From Actinoalloteichus_B caeruleus (GTDB lineage: Bacteria > Actinomycetota > Actinomycetes > Mycobacteriales > Pseudonocardiaceae), in the NCBI RefSeq assembly GCF_000718005.1, contig NZ_JODV01000027.1: 35,364 bases of DNA, one strand, 5' to 3'. The notes under the pieces are model-generated. The model saw nothing but the letters and a program-made list of their open reading frames with translations, made no database searches and was not told where the DNA came from. The position numbers were made by a program, and so were the translations under genes. Below, piece by piece: positions 6,829 to 14,706 of the stretch; the first letter of the stretch is position 1; the number at the start of each line of letters is the position of its first letter.

Positions 6829-7976
6829 GGGGTTGCCTCCTCGTCGGGGGCCGGCGCGGGGTCCGGCCGGGTGTCGTCGTGGTAGTCGGCCAGGTGGGCC
6901 GGGTCGAAGGGGCCCCGGTCGGTCACCACGGTGCGCACGAACCGGGGTGGGGTGATGTCGAAGGCCGGGTAGTGGCCGCGGACCCGGGAGCTGGCGGTGC
7001 GGCGGCCCAGGGTGTGCAGGACCTCGGTGCCGTCCCGGTGTTCGATGGGGACGTCGGCGGCGGTGGGGGCGGCCGGGTCGGGGGCCTGGACCTGCGCGAG
7101 GAACGGCACGGCGTAGGCGTGGGCGGCGGTGGCCAGTTGCAGGGTGCCGACCTTGTTGATGACGTGGCCGTCCATGGTGACCCGGTCGGCGGCGGTGACC
7201 AGGTGGGTGATCTGGCCGGTGGCGATGACGGAGGCGCCCATCCCGTCGGTGATGAGGGTGGTGTCGACCCCCATCTCCGCGAGGGTCTCGGCGGTCAGGC
7301 GGGCGCCCTGGAGGTAGGGGCGGGTCTCGGTGCAGTAGTAGCGGACCCGTTTGCCGTGGCGGCCCAGGGCGGCGACGGTGTCCACCAGGTAGAGGTCGGC
7401 CCAGCAGTGGGTGAGGACCGAGGCTCCGTCGGGCAGCAGGGCGGCGGTGTGTTCGCCGAGGGCGCGGCTGCGGTCCCGGTAGCGGCGGTCGCCGGCCCTG
7501 GCTCCGGTGAGGGCGGCCTCGACCAGGGCCGATCCGGTGGGTGTTCCCGCCCGGTCGACCTCGGTCACCACGGCGCGGACCGCGGTGGCGAGGTGGTTGT
7601 TGGTGGCCCGGGCGGCGATGATGCGCGCCCCCGCGGCGGTCAGGGCGGCCCGGGCGGCGGCGGGGTCCCGGTGGTGGTGGGCGGCGCGGGCGGCCAGGAC
7701 CATCGCTCCCAGGGCGGCGAAGTAGGGGCCGGAGGACTGGGTGACCATGTCCTCGATGGCGCGGGCGACCTCCTCGACGGTGCCGCAGCGGACCCAGCGG
7801 AGGTCGAAGGGGAAGCACCGGCGGTCCAGGATCAGCACGGTGTCGCCGTCGAGGCGGACGCTGTCGGCGAGGACGGGCAGGACCTCGGGGTCGGGGACGG
7901 TGCCCGGCGGGCGGGGTGGGGTGCCCGTGGGTTCGGGCAGGCCGGGGGGTTCCGGCGGCGGTGTGGCTGTCATCAC
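6825..7976 (-). CDS. mtnA: MtnA-like methylthioribose-1-phosphate isomerase (divergent)
   Basis: A member of the eIF2B-alpha/MtnA/ribose-1,5-bisphosphate-isomerase family, 382-383 residues, expected to convert 5-methylthioribose-1-phosphate to methylthioribulose-1-phosphate. The catalytic pair of the family is present: Cys191 in SVLTHCWADLYL and Asp244 in LITDGMGASVI. TETRPYLQGARLTAE and VINKVGTLQLA are also typical. It departs from standard MtnA where the phosphate-binding RGAPAIG segment is expected (TQSSGPYFAALGA instead), and RPTAVNL is replaced by ATNNHLATAV. The N-terminus has a Pro-rich extension. The start is GTG 7976 or ATG 7973, both behind GAGGAAC. It lies 7 bases after the monooxygenase stop and overlaps mtnC. 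Context supports the pathway; exact substrate is less certain. Confidence 0.82.
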   Translation of the reverse strand: MMTATPPPEPPGLPEPTGTPPRPPGTVPDPEVLPVLADSVRLDGDTVLILDRRCFPFDLRWVRCGTVEEVARAIEDMVTQSSGPYFAALGAMVLAARAAHHHRDPAAARAALTAAGARIIAARATNNHLATAVRAVVTEVDRAGTPTGSALVEAALTGARAGDRRYRDRSRALGEHTAALLPDGASVLTHCWADLYLVDTVAALGRHGKRVRYYCTETRPYLQGARLTAETLAEMGVDTTLITDGMGASVIATGQITHLVTAADRVTMDGHVINKVGTLQLATAAHAYAVPFLAQVQAPDPAAPTAADVPIEHRDGTEVLHTLGRRTASSRVRGHYPAFDITPPRFVRTVVTDRGPFDPAHLADYHDDTRPDPAPAPDEEATP

Positions 7977-7983
7977 CCGTTCC

Positions 7984-9189
7984 TCAGCTGTATCCGGTGA
8001 CCGGCGGGTAGTGGCCGGTCAGCAGGTGCCGGCCGATCTCGGCGGCCTTGTACTTGACCGGGTCGTGCAAGGTGATGGTCCTGGCGTTGCGCCAGAACCG
8101 GTCGAGGCCGTACCGGTTGGCGGTGGCCCGCGCCCCGGTGAGCTCGAACACCTCGGTGGTGACGGCGTTGACGACCTCGGTGCTGACGACCTTGGCCTGG
8201 GAGATCCGCAGCGCGGCCCGGCCGCGCGTGGCGGCGTCCAGGGCCTGCCCGGCGGCGGCGGCCGCGTCGAAGGCCTCGGCGGCGGTGTCGACCAGGCAGG
8301 CGGCGGCCTCGACGCGGGCGGTGAGGCCGCCGTAGCCGGCGAGGACGTGCGGGTCGTCCACGGCGCGTTCCACCCCGGAGGCCGACCAGGCCCGGGTGCG
8401 TTCGGTGGTGTACCCGGCGGCCGTGGTCAGGGCGCCGTGGGCGATGCCGACGTGGAGCTGGCTGAGCAGCAGCTGGAAACCCAGGGGGGCCAGGGACTGG
8501 CGGTGCGCGGCGCCGCCGTCCTCCTCCGGTTGGGCGCCGAGGACGTCGTCGGGGTGGACGAGGACGTCGCGGAACTCGACGCCGCCGCTGGCGGAGAGGC
8601 GTTGCCCGAGGTTGTCCCAGTCGCCGAGGTAGTGGATGCCAGGGTCGGCGGCGTCGGTCACGAAGGTCAGCTTGCGTCCGCTGGTGTCCTCGGTGCCGCT
8701 GACCACGAGCCGGTCGGCGACGCTGGCCCCGGTGGCGAAGGACTTGCGCCCGGTGACCCGCCACCCGCGCCCGGTGGGGGTGAGGGCCAGGGCCGCGTCG
8801 CGGGGGTTGCTGACCCCCGCCCAGAACAGCCGGTCCTCGGCGGTGTTCCGTTCCAGTCGTGCGGTGAGGTCGGGCCGGTCGAACAGCCGGGTGCGCCACA
8901 GTTGGAACCAGTGGTAGCCGAGCAGGTGGCCCACCGAGGCGTCGGCGGCGGCGATCCGCCGCAGCACCTGGTGGGCCAACGGCCACTGGTGGCCGGCGCC
9001 GCCCGCCTCGGCCGGGACCAGCAGCGCCAGCAGGCCGGCGTCCCGCAGCAACGCGACCTCCCGGAGCGGGTGTTCGTTGGCCTGTTCCCGCTCCACGGCG
9101 TCGCCGGCCAAGGTGCGCGCGACCTCGTCGGCGACCGCCAGCCAGTGGGTGGCCGCGGGCTCCGCGCCCGGGTGGTCCTCGCCCGTCAT
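7984..9189 (-). CDS. SfnB/DszC-like flavin-dependent monooxygenase (acyl-CoA dehydrogenase fold)
   Basis: A 401-residue protein of the acyl-CoA dehydrogenase superfamily. The segment GRKSFATGASVADRLVVSG and the C-terminal block LDRFWRNARTITLHDPVKYK followed by a terminal PPVTGYS resemble SfnB, DszC and related reduced-flavin monooxygenases that oxidise organosulfur compounds. They are unlike true acyl-CoA dehydrogenases, and no CoA-pathway gene is nearby. It is translationally coupled to the phosphorylase before it (ATGA overlap) and lies 7 bases before mtnA. Inference: it oxidises a methylthio compound handled by the operon. Enzymes of this group need an FMN reductase, which is not encoded here. 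The substrate is unknown. Confidence 0.8.
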   Translation of the reverse strand: MTGEDHPGAEPAATHWLAVADEVARTLAGDAVEREQANEHPLREVALLRDAGLLALLVPAEAGGAGHQWPLAHQVLRRIAAADASVGHLLGYHWFQLWRTRLFDRPDLTARLERNTAEDRLFWAGVSNPRDAALALTPTGRGWRVTGRKSFATGASVADRLVVSGTEDTSGRKLTFVTDAADPGIHYLGDWDNLGQRLSASGGVEFRDVLVHPDDVLGAQPEEDGGAAHRQSLAPLGFQLLLSQLHVGIAHGALTTAAGYTTERTRAWSASGVERAVDDPHVLAGYGGLTARVEAAACLVDTAAEAFDAAAAAGQALDAATRGRAALRISQAKVVSTEVVNAVTTEVFELTGARATANRYGLDRFWRNARTITLHDPVKYKAAEIGRHLLTGHYPPVTGYS

Positions 9190-9935
9190 GCCCGGTCCTC
9201 CTCGACGTCGAGGCTGACCAGCGCGTCCAGGGCCACCGCGACGGAGGCCCGGACGGCCTCGGTCACCACGGCCCGGTGCGGCGAGTAGCGGGTGGGGTCG
9301 GCGTTGTCCTGGGAGGCGTTGCCGTCGATGACCAGGGCGCCGCCGGCGGTGAACCCGCGCAGGGCGGCGAAGACCAGCAGGGTGGACAGCTCCATCTCGA
9401 TGGCGATGACCCGGGCCGCCTGGTACTGGCGGACGGGGAGTTCGAGCACTCCCGGGGAGAACGCGGCCCGTGTCCAGACCAGCCCCCGGTGATGGCGCAG
9501 GCGGTGTTCGCGGGCCGCCGCGGTCAGGGCCAGCACCGCCTCGGGGGTGGCGAACGAGGGGTACTCGGCGGGCACCAGTTGCGGGGTGACGCCGTCGTCG
9601 CGGACCGCGGCCTCGGCCACCACCAGGTCACCGTCGCCGACGGTGTCGGTGAGCGATCCGGCGGTGCCCAACCGCAGGTAGGTGCGCACCCCGGCGGCGG
9701 CGAGCTCGGTGAACAGGCACAGCGCGCCGGGGCCGCCGACGCCGTGGGAGGAGACGACGAGGTCGGTGCCGCGCCACCGGCCCCGGTAGCTGCGGTACTC
9801 CCGGTTCTCCCCGAGGAGTTGGGCGTCGTCGAGCTGGGCGGCGACGGCGTCGGCGCGGGCGGGGTCGCCGACGACCAGGGCCCGGGTGGGCAGGCCCTCG
9901 CGGGGGATCTTCGTGATGGGGAGGATGACCGTCAT
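9186..9935 (-). CDS. Nucleoside phosphorylase, probable methylthioadenosine phosphorylase
   Basis: A 249-residue member of the NP-I (PNP/uridine phosphorylase) family. The N-terminal VVGDPARADAVA, the phosphate/ribose loop region SSHGVGGPGALCLFTEL, RLGTAGSL and the IAIEMELSTLLVFAALRG segment (EMES-like ribose-binding block) are diagnostic. Sequence style is closer to hexameric uridine phosphorylase/DeoD than to trimeric MTAP. Its place upstream of mtnA implies it makes the 1-phosphate substrate (methylthioribose-1-phosphate) from imported or endogenous methylthioadenosine. Start ATG 9935 overlaps the permease stop (ATGA), and the stop overlaps the monooxygenase start. Base specificity cannot be read from sequence alone. 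Confidence 0.87.
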   Translation of the reverse strand: MTVILPITKIPREGLPTRALVVGDPARADAVAAQLDDAQLLGENREYRSYRGRWRGTDLVVSSHGVGGPGALCLFTELAAAGVRTYLRLGTAGSLTDTVGDGDLVVAEAAVRDDGVTPQLVPAEYPSFATPEAVLALTAAAREHRLRHHRGLVWTRAAFSPGVLELPVRQYQAARVIAIEMELSTLLVFAALRGFTAGGALVIDGNASQDNADPTRYSPHRAVVTEAVRASVAVALDALVSLDVEEDRA

Positions 9936-10846
9936 CGGTCCACCGCACCTTCCACGGGGTCGCGCCGGCGCAGCCGCCGGCTGGAGACGAACAGGGCGAT
10001 CAGGGTGACGACGTAGGGGGCCGCGTCGGTGGCCTGTTGCGGCAGCCCCAGGCCCTGCAACCGGAAACCGAGGGCCTCGGCGAGCCCGAACAGCAGCGCG
10101 GCGAGGAACACCCCGACCGGTGCCGCCGCCCCCAGCATCACCGCGACCACCGCGATCCACCCCCGGCCGGCGGTCATATTCTCGGCGAAGAGCGTGACGT
10201 TGCCCAGGGCCAGTTGCGCTCCGCCCAGGCCGCACAGGCCGCCGCCGGCCACGACCACCAGGTACCGCTGGCGGGTCACCCGCACGCCGAGGCTGGCCGC
10301 GGCCGCCGGGTTCTCCCCCAGGCCGCGCAGCCGCAGCCCCCACCGGCACCGGTAGAGCAGGACGGCGGTCACGGCCACCGCCAGCCAGGAGACGTAGACC
10401 AGGGGGGAGTGTCCGGAGAGGACGGGGCCGAGCAGGGGGATCTCCTCGACCAGGGGCAGCCGCACCCGGTCGAGGCCGCGCAGCTCGGGGTCGCTGAAGC
10501 TACCCTGGGCGCCGAAGACGGTCCGCAGCAGGAACGCGGTGAGGCCGACGGCCAGCAGGTTCATCGCCACCGAGATCACGATGGCGTCGCCGCCCAACGA
10601 CACCGATCCCACCGCCAACACCAGGGAGAACGCGGCCGAGGCGGCCACGGCCAGCGCCACGCCCAGCCAGGGGTTGCCGGTGAACCAGCTGCCCGCCACC
10701 CCGGCGAAGCAGCCCACGAGCATCGTCCCCTCCAGGGAGATGTTGAAGATCCCGGCCCGCTGGCACAACGCCCCGGCCAGGGCGGCGAACAGGATCGGGG
10801 TCAGCGCGCGCAGCGCCGCCGAGAACAACGCGGGGTCGATGGTCAC
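9932..10846 (-). CDS. ABC transporter permease, nucleoside type (NupQ/BmpC-like)
   Basis: A 304-residue inner-membrane permease of the branched-chain/simple-sugar type (BPD_transp_2) with about eight to nine hydrophobic segments. Family features include GIFNISLEGTMLVGCFAGV near the N-terminus, GGDAIVISVAMNLLAVGLTAFLL, and the WGLRLRGLGENPAAAASLGV motif, a conserved cytoplasmic loop contacting the ATPase. It pairs with the neighbouring permease to form the channel. The GTG start at 10846 has a GGGAGGG ribosome-binding site and a GTGA overlap with the preceding gene. Confidence 0.92.
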   Translation of the reverse strand: MTIDPALFSAALRALTPILFAALAGALCQRAGIFNISLEGTMLVGCFAGVAGSWFTGNPWLGVALAVAASAAFSLVLAVGSVSLGGDAIVISVAMNLLAVGLTAFLLRTVFGAQGSFSDPELRGLDRVRLPLVEEIPLLGPVLSGHSPLVYVSWLAVAVTAVLLYRCRWGLRLRGLGENPAAAASLGVRVTRQRYLVVVAGGGLCGLGGAQLALGNVTLFAENMTAGRGWIAVVAVMLGAAAPVGVFLAALLFGLAEALGFRLQGLGLPQQATDAAPYVVTLIALFVSSRRLRRRDPVEGAVDR

Positions 10847-11916
10847 CGGGGCCCTCCCTTGCCGCGCAGCAGGCCCGTGGAGGTGGCCAGCACGATGATG
10901 ACCAGGGCCTGCACGATGGCGGTGAGTTCGCGCGGCGCCTGGGTGATCCGTTCCATCTCGAACGCGCCGCTGGTCAGCGCGGCGAAGAAGAACGCCGCGA
11001 CGGCGGTGCCGACGGGGTGGGCGGCGGCCAGCAACGCGGCCATCAGCCCGATCCACGTGTACTGGGGGCTGATCAGCGCCCCGTCGATGAAGCGGAACGG
11101 GAACCCCAACACCAGGATGGCGCCCACCAGGCCGGCGATGCCCCCGGAGGCGGCCAGGACCCGCACGGTCAGGCGCGGCCGGTCGATGCCGGCGTAGGAG
11201 GCGAACCGGGCGCCGAGCCCGGTCATCCGCACCTCGTACCCGGCGGGGGTGCGGCGGTCCACCACGGTGTAGGCGGCGACCACGGCCAGGACGGCGACCA
11301 GGCCGACCGAGATCTGCCCGGCGCCGAGGGTGGGCAGGGCCACCCCGGCGGGCAGCCGTTCGCTCTGCGGGAGGCTGGAGCCGGGGTCGGCGAGGGGGAA
11401 CCGGACCAGGTAGGAGGCGAAGGAGATCGCCGGGTAGGACAGCAGCAGGGAGCTCACCAGCAGCGGCACCCCGAGGTGGCTGTCGCACAGCGCGGCCAGC
11501 GCCGCGTAGGACGCCCCGGCCAGCGTTCCCACCAACAGGGCCGCGACCACGGTCAGGGGTGCTGGCAGCGGGCTGAACAGGCCGGTGACCAGGGCGCCGA
11601 CGGCTCCGAGTACCAGCTGGCCCTCGCCGCCGAGGTTGACCATGCCGGCGCGCAGGGGGATCGCGAGCGCGGTGGCCATGCCCAGCACCGGCAGGACGTA
11701 GCTGAGGGTGTCGGGGAGGTTGTCCGGTCCGAACGCCCCGGTGGCCAGGGCGGCGTAGGCGGTCAGCGGGTTGGTTCCCGTGCCGGCCAGGACGAGGGTG
11801 CCCACGACGACGCCGGTCAGGACGGCCAGGGCGACCACCCCGCCTCGGGTGCGGAGCAGGCGGGACGGGCGGGCGGTGCCGGCCGGTGGTGTGGCCTCGG
11901 CGGTGCGGCTGGTCAT
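10843..11916 (-). CDS. ABC transporter permease, nucleoside type (NupP/BmpB-like)
   Basis: A 357-residue partner permease. It has a cytoplasmic N-terminus, a first membrane span at about residues 25-47, and the family signature IPLRAGMVNLGGEGQLVLGA. The conserved loop YEVRMTGLGARFASYAGID, equivalent to GxNxxAAxYAGI, contacts the ATPase. The start ATG at 11916 overlaps the ATPase stop (ATGA). An in-frame extension upstream would lie inside the ATPase gene and is unlikely. Together with the smaller permease it forms the heterodimeric membrane part of a BMP-dependent nucleoside importer. Confidence 0.92.
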   Translation of the reverse strand: MTSRTAEATPPAGTARPSRLLRTRGGVVALAVLTGVVVGTLVLAGTGTNPLTAYAALATGAFGPDNLPDTLSYVLPVLGMATALAIPLRAGMVNLGGEGQLVLGAVGALVTGLFSPLPAPLTVVAALLVGTLAGASYAALAALCDSHLGVPLLVSSLLLSYPAISFASYLVRFPLADPGSSLPQSERLPAGVALPTLGAGQISVGLVAVLAVVAAYTVVDRRTPAGYEVRMTGLGARFASYAGIDRPRLTVRVLAASGGIAGLVGAILVLGFPFRFIDGALISPQYTWIGLMAALLAAAHPVGTAVAAFFFAALTSGAFEMERITQAPRELTAIVQALVIIVLATSTGLLRGKGGPR

Positions 11917-13460
11917 CCGGCCTCCCCGGCCATGGCGAGTCCGATGCGGTGTTCGGTGGCCTCGTCCCTGTCCCACTCGGCCACGACGCGCCCGTCGTAG
12001 CAGACCAGGACCCGGTCGGAGAGACCGCGGATCTCGCTGAGTTCGGCCGAGACCAGCAGCACCGCGTGGCCGGCGTCCCGGTAGGCCACCAGTTCGGCGT
12101 GGATGGCCTGCACGGCCCCGATGTCCACGCCCCGGGTCGGTTGCTCGGCGACCAGCAGCGGGGCCTGGTGCGCCAGTTCGCGGCCCAGGACGGCCTTCTG
12201 CTGGTTGCCCCCGGACAGCGCGGCGATCGGGGTGCGCGTGTCGGGGGTGCGCACCCGGAACCGGTCGATGATCCGGCGGGCGTGGCGGGTCAGGGCGGTG
12301 GGGGAGAGGAACCCGAACCGGCCGAGGAGCGGGCCGCGGTGGAACCCCGCCGCCAGGTTGTCGGCGAGTGAGGCCTGCCCGGCGGCCCCCACCTCGCCCC
12401 GGTCCTCGGGCAGGTAGGCCAGGCCCCGGCGGCGCCGGTCGGCCACCGGGGCATGGGTGATCTCCTCGCCCCGCAACCGCACGACGCCCGACCGTGCGCG
12501 GCGCAGACCCACCACGGCGGCCACCAGCTCGGCCTGCCCGTTGCCGGCGACACCGGCGATACCCACGATCTCCCCGGCGCGCACGGTGAACGTCGCGGCG
12601 TCCACCGCTGGTTTGGTGCCCCGGCCGGCCACGGTGAGCTCCCGCACCTCCAGCACGGGTTCGCCGGGGGTCCCCGGGGGGTGCACCACGTCCAGGTCGA
12701 GGTCGCGGCCGGTCATGGCGGCGGCCAGGTCACCGGCGGTGGTCTCCTCGGTGCGCAGGACCGTGGTGCGTCGGCCGTCGCGCAGCACCGTCACCCGGTG
12801 GCTGACCGCGAGCACCTCGCCGAGTTTGTGGGTGACCAGCAGCACCGCACGGCCTTCGGCGGCCAGGCCTCGCAGGACGGTGAAGAGCCGGTCGGCCTCG
12901 CCGGGGGTGAGCACCGCCGTCGGTTCGTCGAGGATGAGCACGCGGGCGCCCCGGTGGAGCAGTTTGAGGATCTCCACCCGTTGCCGCACCCCGACGGGCA
13001 GGTCGCGCACCAGGGCGTCGGGGTCGAGGTCCAGGCCGTAGCGGCGCACCAGGTCGGCCACCGCCCGGCGGGCGGCGGCGCGGTCGACCACGCCGAACCG
13101 GTGGAGGGGTTCCGCGCCGTAGACGACGTTCTCGGCCACGGTCAGGCCGGGGAAGAGCATGAAGTGCTGGTGGACCATGCCGATGCCCGCCGCGATCGCG
13201 TCGGCGGGGCTGGCCAGCCGGGTGGGGGCGCCGAACAGGTCGAGGGTGCCGGTGTCGGGGCGGCGCGCCCCGTAGAGCACGGAGGCCAGGGTGGACTTGC
13301 CGGCTCCGTTCTCCCCCATCAGCGCGTGGATCTCGCCGGCGGCGAGGTCCAGGTCGACGCCGTCGTTGGCCAGTACGCCGGGGTAGCGGACCGTGATGCC
13401 CCGCAGTCGCACGACCGGGCGCGGCGTGGTGTGGTTCGTCCCGTTGTCGGTGTCGGTCAC
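11913..13460 (-). CDS. ABC transporter ATPase, tandem-domain nucleoside importer (NupO-like)
   Basis: A 515-residue fused pair of ATPase domains, the arrangement of sugar and nucleoside importers (RbsA/NupO). The first domain is canonical: Walker A GENGAGKST, Q-loop HQHFMLFPGLTV, the signature-like LPVGVRQRVEILK, Walker B ARVLILDEPTAVLT and switch VTHK. The second has a degenerate Walker A (GVAGNGQAELVAAV) but a good signature LSGGNQQKAVLGREL and a Walker B with altered acidic residue, LLVAEQPTRGVD. This asymmetry is normal in the family. The GTG start at 13460 was chosen because translation from it begins shortly before the family's VVRLRGITVRYPGVLAND. The gap to the binding-protein gene is 32 bases. 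Confidence 0.93.
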   Translation of the reverse strand: MTDTDNGTNHTTPRPVVRLRGITVRYPGVLANDGVDLDLAAGEIHALMGENGAGKSTLASVLYGARRPDTGTLDLFGAPTRLASPADAIAAGIGMVHQHFMLFPGLTVAENVVYGAEPLHRFGVVDRAAARRAVADLVRRYGLDLDPDALVRDLPVGVRQRVEILKLLHRGARVLILDEPTAVLTPGEADRLFTVLRGLAAEGRAVLLVTHKLGEVLAVSHRVTVLRDGRRTTVLRTEETTAGDLAAAMTGRDLDLDVVHPPGTPGEPVLEVRELTVAGRGTKPAVDAATFTVRAGEIVGIAGVAGNGQAELVAAVVGLRRARSGVVRLRGEEITHAPVADRRRRGLAYLPEDRGEVGAAGQASLADNLAAGFHRGPLLGRFGFLSPTALTRHARRIIDRFRVRTPDTRTPIAALSGGNQQKAVLGRELAHQAPLLVAEQPTRGVDIGAVQAIHAELVAYRDAGHAVLLVSAELSEIRGLSDRVLVCYDGRVVAEWDRDEATEHRIGLAMAGEAG

Positions 13461-13492
13461 CGGTGTTCGGCCTTTCCCGCCGTCGTGGCCGC

Positions 13493-14524
13493 TCAGGCGG
13501 CGGGGTCGGTGACGACGGTGTCGCCGGCGACGATCTCGTCGTGCAGCTGGCGGACCTGTTCGACGACCTCGGGGTGCTCGGCGATGACGCAGCCGGACTC
13601 GTCGACGTCGTCGAGGAGCCCGTTCAGGGACACGCCCTCCTCGGCCAGGCCGTAGGAGCGGTTCCCGCCGGTGTCGCCGGCCAGGATGGCCTCGATGCCG
13701 TCGGCGATGACCACGTCGGTGCGTTTGACGACGTTGTCGACCACCTGGCCGGGGCTGGCCGGGCACTGGTTGGAGTCGACGCCGAAGGCGTGGATGCCGT
13801 GGTCGGCGGCGGCCTCGAAGACGCCGAGGTTCCCGGCGGCCGAGGCGGCGCCCATGACGTGGTCCACTCCGGAGCCGGCGAGGGTCGCGGCGAGTTCCTT
13901 GGCGCGGGCCGGGTCGTTGAAGGGGTTCTGGCCGCCGATGAACAACTGGGTGAACTCGACGTCGGGGTTGGTGCGGGCGGCGCCGTCGGCGAAGGGGAGG
14001 GAGAACCGGTGGAACTGGGGGGAGTCCAGGACGACGACGGCGCCGACCCTGTCGGTCTGGGTGAGCAGGCCCGCCTGCGCCCCGGCGAGGTAGGCGGCCT
14101 CGTGTTCGCGGAAGGTGGCGCAGGTGACGTTGGGGAAGGGGTCCTCGGTGCAGGAGTCCACGAAGAGGAACTGCTGGTCGGGGTTCCGTTCGGCTTCCTG
14201 GGCGAGGACGTCGGCGAAGTTGAAGCCGACGGCGACGACGACGTCGGGTTGGTCGCGGACGGCGGCGGCGACGTTGTGCTGGAGGGAGGCGGGGTCGGTG
14301 CTCTCGAAGGTGCGGTGGCTGCCACGGTGCTGGTCGGCGGCCTCCTCGACGCCCCGCACCGACAGGGTGAGGAAGTCGTTGACCCCGACCGGGTTGGGGG
14401 TGACCAGGACGAAGGACGGGCCGTCCTCGGAGGAGCCCGCCGAGTCGGTGGACGCCGCGTTGCAGCCCACCGCGGTGAGCGAGGTGACGACGGCGAGCGT
14501 GGCGAGACGCAGCGGACGAGACAT
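13493..14524 (-). CDS. BMP-family nucleoside-binding lipoprotein of ABC importer
   Basis: A 343-residue extracytoplasmic binding protein tethered by lipid. The signal peptide ends in a lipobox-like TAVGC with Cys21 as the lipidation site. The mature part follows the basic-membrane-protein/PnrA pattern: FVLVTPNPVGVNDFLTLSV, DVVVAVGFNFADVL, QQFLFVDSC, ATFREHEAAYLAGAQAGLL (the EHxAxYLAGxxAG signature), VDHVMGAASAAGNLGVFEAA and HAFGVDSNQ. Family members bind purine nucleosides, and this one probably recognises methylthioadenosine or another thio-nucleoside, given the genes that follow. The ATG at 14524 has a GAAGGAC ribosome-binding site. It is the first gene of the ten-gene operon. No SAM riboswitch was recognised upstream. 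Confidence 0.92.
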   Translation of the reverse strand: MSRPLRLATLAVVTSLTAVGCNAASTDSAGSSEDGPSFVLVTPNPVGVNDFLTLSVRGVEEAADQHRGSHRTFESTDPASLQHNVAAAVRDQPDVVVAVGFNFADVLAQEAERNPDQQFLFVDSCTEDPFPNVTCATFREHEAAYLAGAQAGLLTQTDRVGAVVVLDSPQFHRFSLPFADGAARTNPDVEFTQLFIGGQNPFNDPARAKELAATLAGSGVDHVMGAASAAGNLGVFEAAADHGIHAFGVDSNQCPASPGQVVDNVVKRTDVVIADGIEAILAGDTGGNRSYGLAEEGVSLNGLLDDVDESGCVIAEHPEVVEQVRQLHDEIVAGDTVVTDPAA

Positions 14525-14628
14525 CACGGTCCTTCGTGCCGTGACGGCGCCACCCCAGCGGGTTCCGACACCGTCGGTGAGCAGGTACATCACTCGAATG
14601 GGGGAAGGCTAGTCGGCTGTGCCAGGAT

Positions 14629-14667
14629 CTGGGAAGAACTCGGCGGCGAAGGCCACGACCTTCCCAG
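14629..14667 (-). terminator. Inverted repeat between hypothetical gene and salvage operon
   Basis: CTGGGAAG (14629-14636) and CTTCCCAG (14660-14667) are perfect 8-base arms separated by 23 bases, 40 bases after the stop of the upstream minus-strand gene and ~105 bases before the operon's first start codon. It may be that gene's terminator or a regulatory element of the operon. A weak promoter candidate follows (TAGCCT near 14610). Confidence 0.3.
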
Positions 14668-14706
14668 GGAATGGGACGACGGGGGTGCGGTCGGGGTCGG
14701 CGACGC

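Noticed and set aside
14525..14706. SAM riboswitch ahead of the salvage operon
   Set aside because: Expected from the pathway, but I found no SAM-I, SAM-II or SAM-IV core motifs in either orientation; only one inverted repeat is present.
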